Shown: piece after piece, positions 14,389 through 16,224 of the stretch
How the letters are laid out: every line of letters begins with the position of its first letter
How positions within the stretch are numbered: the first letter of the stretch is position 1
NCBI GenBank assembly: GCA_003331685.1
Contig: QOPK01000032.1
Location: forward strand, 1 to 16,224
Origin: Halieaceae bacterium
Lineage (GTDB): Bacteria; Pseudomonadota; Gammaproteobacteria; Pseudomonadales; Halieaceae
Direction: 5' to 3'
Length of the DNA: 16,224 nt
Notes under the pieces: generated by a model
Database searches by the model: none
What the model was told of the DNA's origin: nothing
What the model saw: only the letters and a program-made list of their open reading frames with translations
Translations under genes and position numbers: made by a program

Positions 14389-15510
14389 GTGGCACACCAA
14401 TTTGGTCTCAATCAACTCGCCGATACCCGTTGGCTCACGCTGACTCGCGCCATTGAGAAGGGCGCTCGCTGGCTAGATGCGGTGCTACAGGCGTGCCCGT
14501 CGCCTGAGGCTATATTGGGATGTGCCGGCGAGCCTGCGAAGGCGCTGGCGTTAGAAGGGCTTCAGCGCGCGTTGGATCAGCCGGCGCACATTGATTTGTC
14601 CTCAGGGCTGATTGGCGATTCACCGCTATGTTTGATCACCCCCCAAGACCCCGAGTATCCGCCGCTTCTAAGGGAGTGTCCCGATCGGCCGCCTTTTTTG
14701 TTCTGTCGGGGCGTCCTACCGCATCTCGGTGTGGCCACGTTGTCGATTGTCGGGACAAGAAAGCCGTCGCTTGAGGGCCGTCGTGCCGCAAGAGAGTTCG
14801 CTGGCGCCGCTGCAGCGTCGGGGTTGGTTGTGGTCAGTGGGCTTGCGCTGGGCATTGACGGCATCGCGCATGATGCAGCGTTGACCGCTGGGGGCAGTAC
14901 CGTTGCGGTACTGCCATCTGGGATGGATCGGATTTACCCAGCGCGCCACCAGAGGCTGGCCGAAAGAGTGAGGGCAGAAGGGGTGTTGGTCAGCGAGTTT
15001 CCCTTGGGCACACCACCCAGGAAGCATCATTTTCATCGCCGCAATCGCACGTTGTCGGGCTTCAGCAAAGCCACCCTCGTTGTCGAGGCCGGGCGGCCCA
15101 GTGGCACACTCATCACAGCCAGTGCGGCCGCGGATCAAGGGCGAGATGTTCTGGCGCTGCCCTGGTCCATTTACCATCGAGAGGGGGAAGGCTGCCGGTA
15201 TCTCCTTGAGGATGGCGCGGTGCTGGTGCAGTCGGTTGAAGCGATGCGGGCGCACCTCGGCGTGCAGACAGCGCCTTCTGCGTCATTGCCACAGAGTCAC
15301 CCGCATGTGTCAGCAGACTCTTGCAGTGTGGGGGAGCTGGACGCGGATCAACAGGCGATGCTCACCCTATTGGGTAGCGGCACCCACGGCGCAGACACCC
15401 TTTCCGCCTATCTCAACTGGGATATCAACCGTTGTCTGGCTTGTCTGACTGCACTGGAAGTGTCTGGTCGTGTTCAGCGGGTCTCTGGCGGGTACACAGC
15501 GATCGCTTAA
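14389..15510 (+). CDS. dprA: DNA-processing protein DprA
   Basis: DprA (Smf) binds incoming single-stranded DNA during natural transformation and loads RecA; it is also widespread in species not known to be competent. The 373 residues show an N-terminal helical domain (about 1-85), an extended Rossmann fold and a C-terminal winged-helix domain (about 318-373). Rossmann landmarks are LSIVGTRKPSLEGRR (118-132), VVSGLALGIDGIAHDAAL (148-165), VAVLPSGMDRIYPARHQ, SEFPLGTPPRKHHFHRRNR (202-220) and LVVEAGRPSGTLITA (230-244). The usual FPRRNR reads FHRRNR here, a small deviation. The start GTG has a strong SD. It lies 71 bp after the LysM gene and likely shares its transcript; the gap holds an inverted repeat next to the SD. 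Confidence 0.96.
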   Translation: MAHQFGLNQLADTRWLTLTRAIEKGARWLDAVLQACPSPEAILGCAGEPAKALALEGLQRALDQPAHIDLSSGLIGDSPLCLITPQDPEYPPLLRECPDRPPFLFCRGVLPHLGVATLSIVGTRKPSLEGRRAAREFAGAAAASGLVVVSGLALGIDGIAHDAALTAGGSTVAVLPSGMDRIYPARHQRLAERVRAEGVLVSEFPLGTPPRKHHFHRRNRTLSGFSKATLVVEAGRPSGTLITASAAADQGRDVLALPWSIYHREGEGCRYLLEDGAVLVQSVEAMRAHLGVQTAPSASLPQSHPHVSADSCSVGELDADQQAMLTLLGSGTHGADTLSAYLNWDINRCLACLTALEVSGRVQRVSGGYTAIA

Positions 15511-15511
15511 G

Positions 15512-15528
15512 CACCATCATCCATGGTG
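15512..15528 (+). terminator. Weak hairpin just after dprA
   Basis: CACCAT (15512-15517) and ATGGTG (15523-15528) form a perfect 6-bp stem with a 5-nt loop, followed by GTCTGGTCTTTC. The stem is short and the U-tract broken, so it is at most a leaky terminator. It begins one base after the dprA stop codon. Confidence 0.25.
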
Positions 15529-15611
15529 GTCTGGTCTTTCATCGCATGGGTATTGGCGGTCGGGCTGGCGCCTGGGGTAAGGTTCGGGCGTGTATGCTCC
15601 GCGGCACTGGT

Positions 15612-16190
15612 ATGACACTGAACTCTCAACCCGAACTGCACTCTCGCTGGCGTTCGCCCCAGATGGCGGCATCGCTCTGGGCGGGCGGGGTCGTGGCTTG
15701 TCCGGCGGAGGGCGTGTGGGGGCTGAGCTGTGATCCTTTTGATGAAGGCGCCGTTTTGGATCTTTTGGCGATGAAACAACGTGAGGTGAGCAAGGGCCTG
15801 ATTGTTGTCGGCGCGAGCAGTGACGTCTTTGCTGATGTGCTCAGGGATCTGTCATGCGAGCAGCGCGAGACGATGCTGGCGTCTTGGCCGGGGCCCAACA
15901 CTTGGCTGGTGCCCCACAGAGGGTATTTTCCGTTCTGGGTAACGGGAGACAGTGACGAGGTGGCGATCCGCGTGACGTCATCACCGGCCTTGGCCGCGCT
16001 GTGCAAGGCATTTGAAGGCCCCTTGGTGTCGACCAGTGCGAACCCCGCGGGGCTTCCGCCACCGCACAGCATCTGGGAGTTGCGGCGTTACTTCGGCACG
16101 ACATTACCCGCATTTCCGGGTGCTATTGACCCGGGGGGCAAACCATCAACAATACGTCGTGTAGAAGATGGATCGGTCATCCGCGGGTAA
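15612..16190 (+). CDS. tsaC: Threonylcarbamoyl-AMP synthase TsaC (YrdC/RimN family)
   Basis: Makes L-threonylcarbamoyladenylate from threonine, bicarbonate and ATP, the first step of t6A37 formation in tRNAs that read ANN codons. The 192 residues (E. coli 190) cover the single YrdC domain: VVACPAEGVWGLSCDP (27-42), the K55-Q-R57 and S142-A-N144 pairs of the KxR/SxN active-site tetrad, SWPGPNTWLVPH (91-102) and the ending PSTIRRVEDGSVIRG. In most relatives the first motif reads YPTE; here it is CPAE, so the tyrosine and threonine are replaced. The start ATG at 15612 is chosen by length; ATG at 15594 would add six residues, and neither has a strong SD. The frame is open further upstream, to 15432, inside dprA without family similarity. 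It lies 101 bp after dprA. Confidence 0.94.
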   Translation: MTLNSQPELHSRWRSPQMAASLWAGGVVACPAEGVWGLSCDPFDEGAVLDLLAMKQREVSKGLIVVGASSDVFADVLRDLSCEQRETMLASWPGPNTWLVPHRGYFPFWVTGDSDEVAIRVTSSPALAALCKAFEGPLVSTSANPAGLPPPHSIWELRRYFGTTLPAFPGAIDPGGKPSTIRRVEDGSVIRG

Positions 16191-16200
16191 ACAGAGAATA

Positions 16201-16205
16201 AGGAG
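16201..16205 (+). promoter_or_regulatory. Strong ribosome-binding site of the next gene
   Basis: AGGAG, preceded by TA, lies 6 nt before ATG at 16212. It is the strongest SD in the window and marks the start of a gene cut off by the right edge. Confidence 0.65.
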
Positions 16206-16211
16206 CAGTCC

Positions 16212-16224
16212 ATGGATGCGGAGG
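16212..16224 (+). CDS. Start of a truncated gene, possibly coproporphyrinogen III oxidase (hemF)
   Basis: Only ATG and the codons for D, A and E are present (M-D-A-E), so the product cannot be identified from sequence. Support for a gene is the strong SD and the position 21 bp after the tsaC stop, which suggests the same operon. In Pseudomonas the genes after tsaC are qor, hemF and aroE, so hemF is a reasonable guess, no more. Confidence 0.55.

Noticed and set aside
15432..15611. 60-residue upstream extension of tsaC overlapping dprA
   Set aside because: No YrdC-family similarity before about residue 70 of the long frame; ATG 15612 restores the normal length.

Overview
The window is a stretch of core chromosome from a gammaproteobacterium of moderately high GC, very probably close to the replication origin. 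It opens inside the 3' end of gyrB, which still carries the gammaproteobacterial-type insert in its TOPRIM region. The rest closely follows the gyrB-to-hemF block known from Pseudomonas (PA0004 to about PA0024): glyS, glyQ, a lipid A acyltransferase, trkA, rsmB, fmt, def, a LysM protein, dprA and tsaC. A marine relative of Pseudomonas (Cellvibrionales/Halieaceae type) is my guess from gene order; the window alone does not prove it. No mobile element, CRISPR array, tRNA, rRNA, frameshift or pseudogene was seen.

Layout. (1) The gyrB end (+) converges at 10 bp on a tight minus-strand operon glyQ-glyS-rmuC (1023-5406), with ATGA stop/start overlaps at both junctions. (2) A 90-100 bp divergent promoter region (about 5407-5505) separates glyQ from a plus-strand pair: an LpxL/HtrB-family acyltransferase and djlA, again joined by ATGA. 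(3) djlA converges on trkH with an 80 bp gap holding a compound hairpin. (4) A minus-strand operon def-fmt-rsmB-trkA-trkH (7361-13048) follows, with junctions of 3, 2, 95 and -1 nt. (5) A 156 bp divergent region precedes a plus-strand group: a TsaP-like LysM protein, dprA, tsaC and the first codons of a further gene with a strong Shine-Dalgarno site, by position possibly hemF.

Function. Most genes serve translation: glycyl-tRNA charging (GlyQS), initiator tRNA formylation (Fmt), N-terminal deformylation (Def), 16S rRNA m5C967 methylation (RsmB) and t6A37 tRNA modification (TsaC). The rest cover DNA topology and recombination (GyrB, RmuC, DprA), potassium uptake (TrkA, TrkH) and the envelope (acyltransferase, DjlA, TsaP-like).

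I found no new biological system. What merits a second look is mostly regulatory or at the residue level: a back-to-back -10 element shared by glyQ and the acyltransferase gene, a palindrome in the def/tsaP divergent promoter, an inverted repeat joining the tsaP stop to the dprA ribosome-binding site, an altered substrate-loop motif in TsaC, and rmuC sitting where Pseudomonas has other genes.
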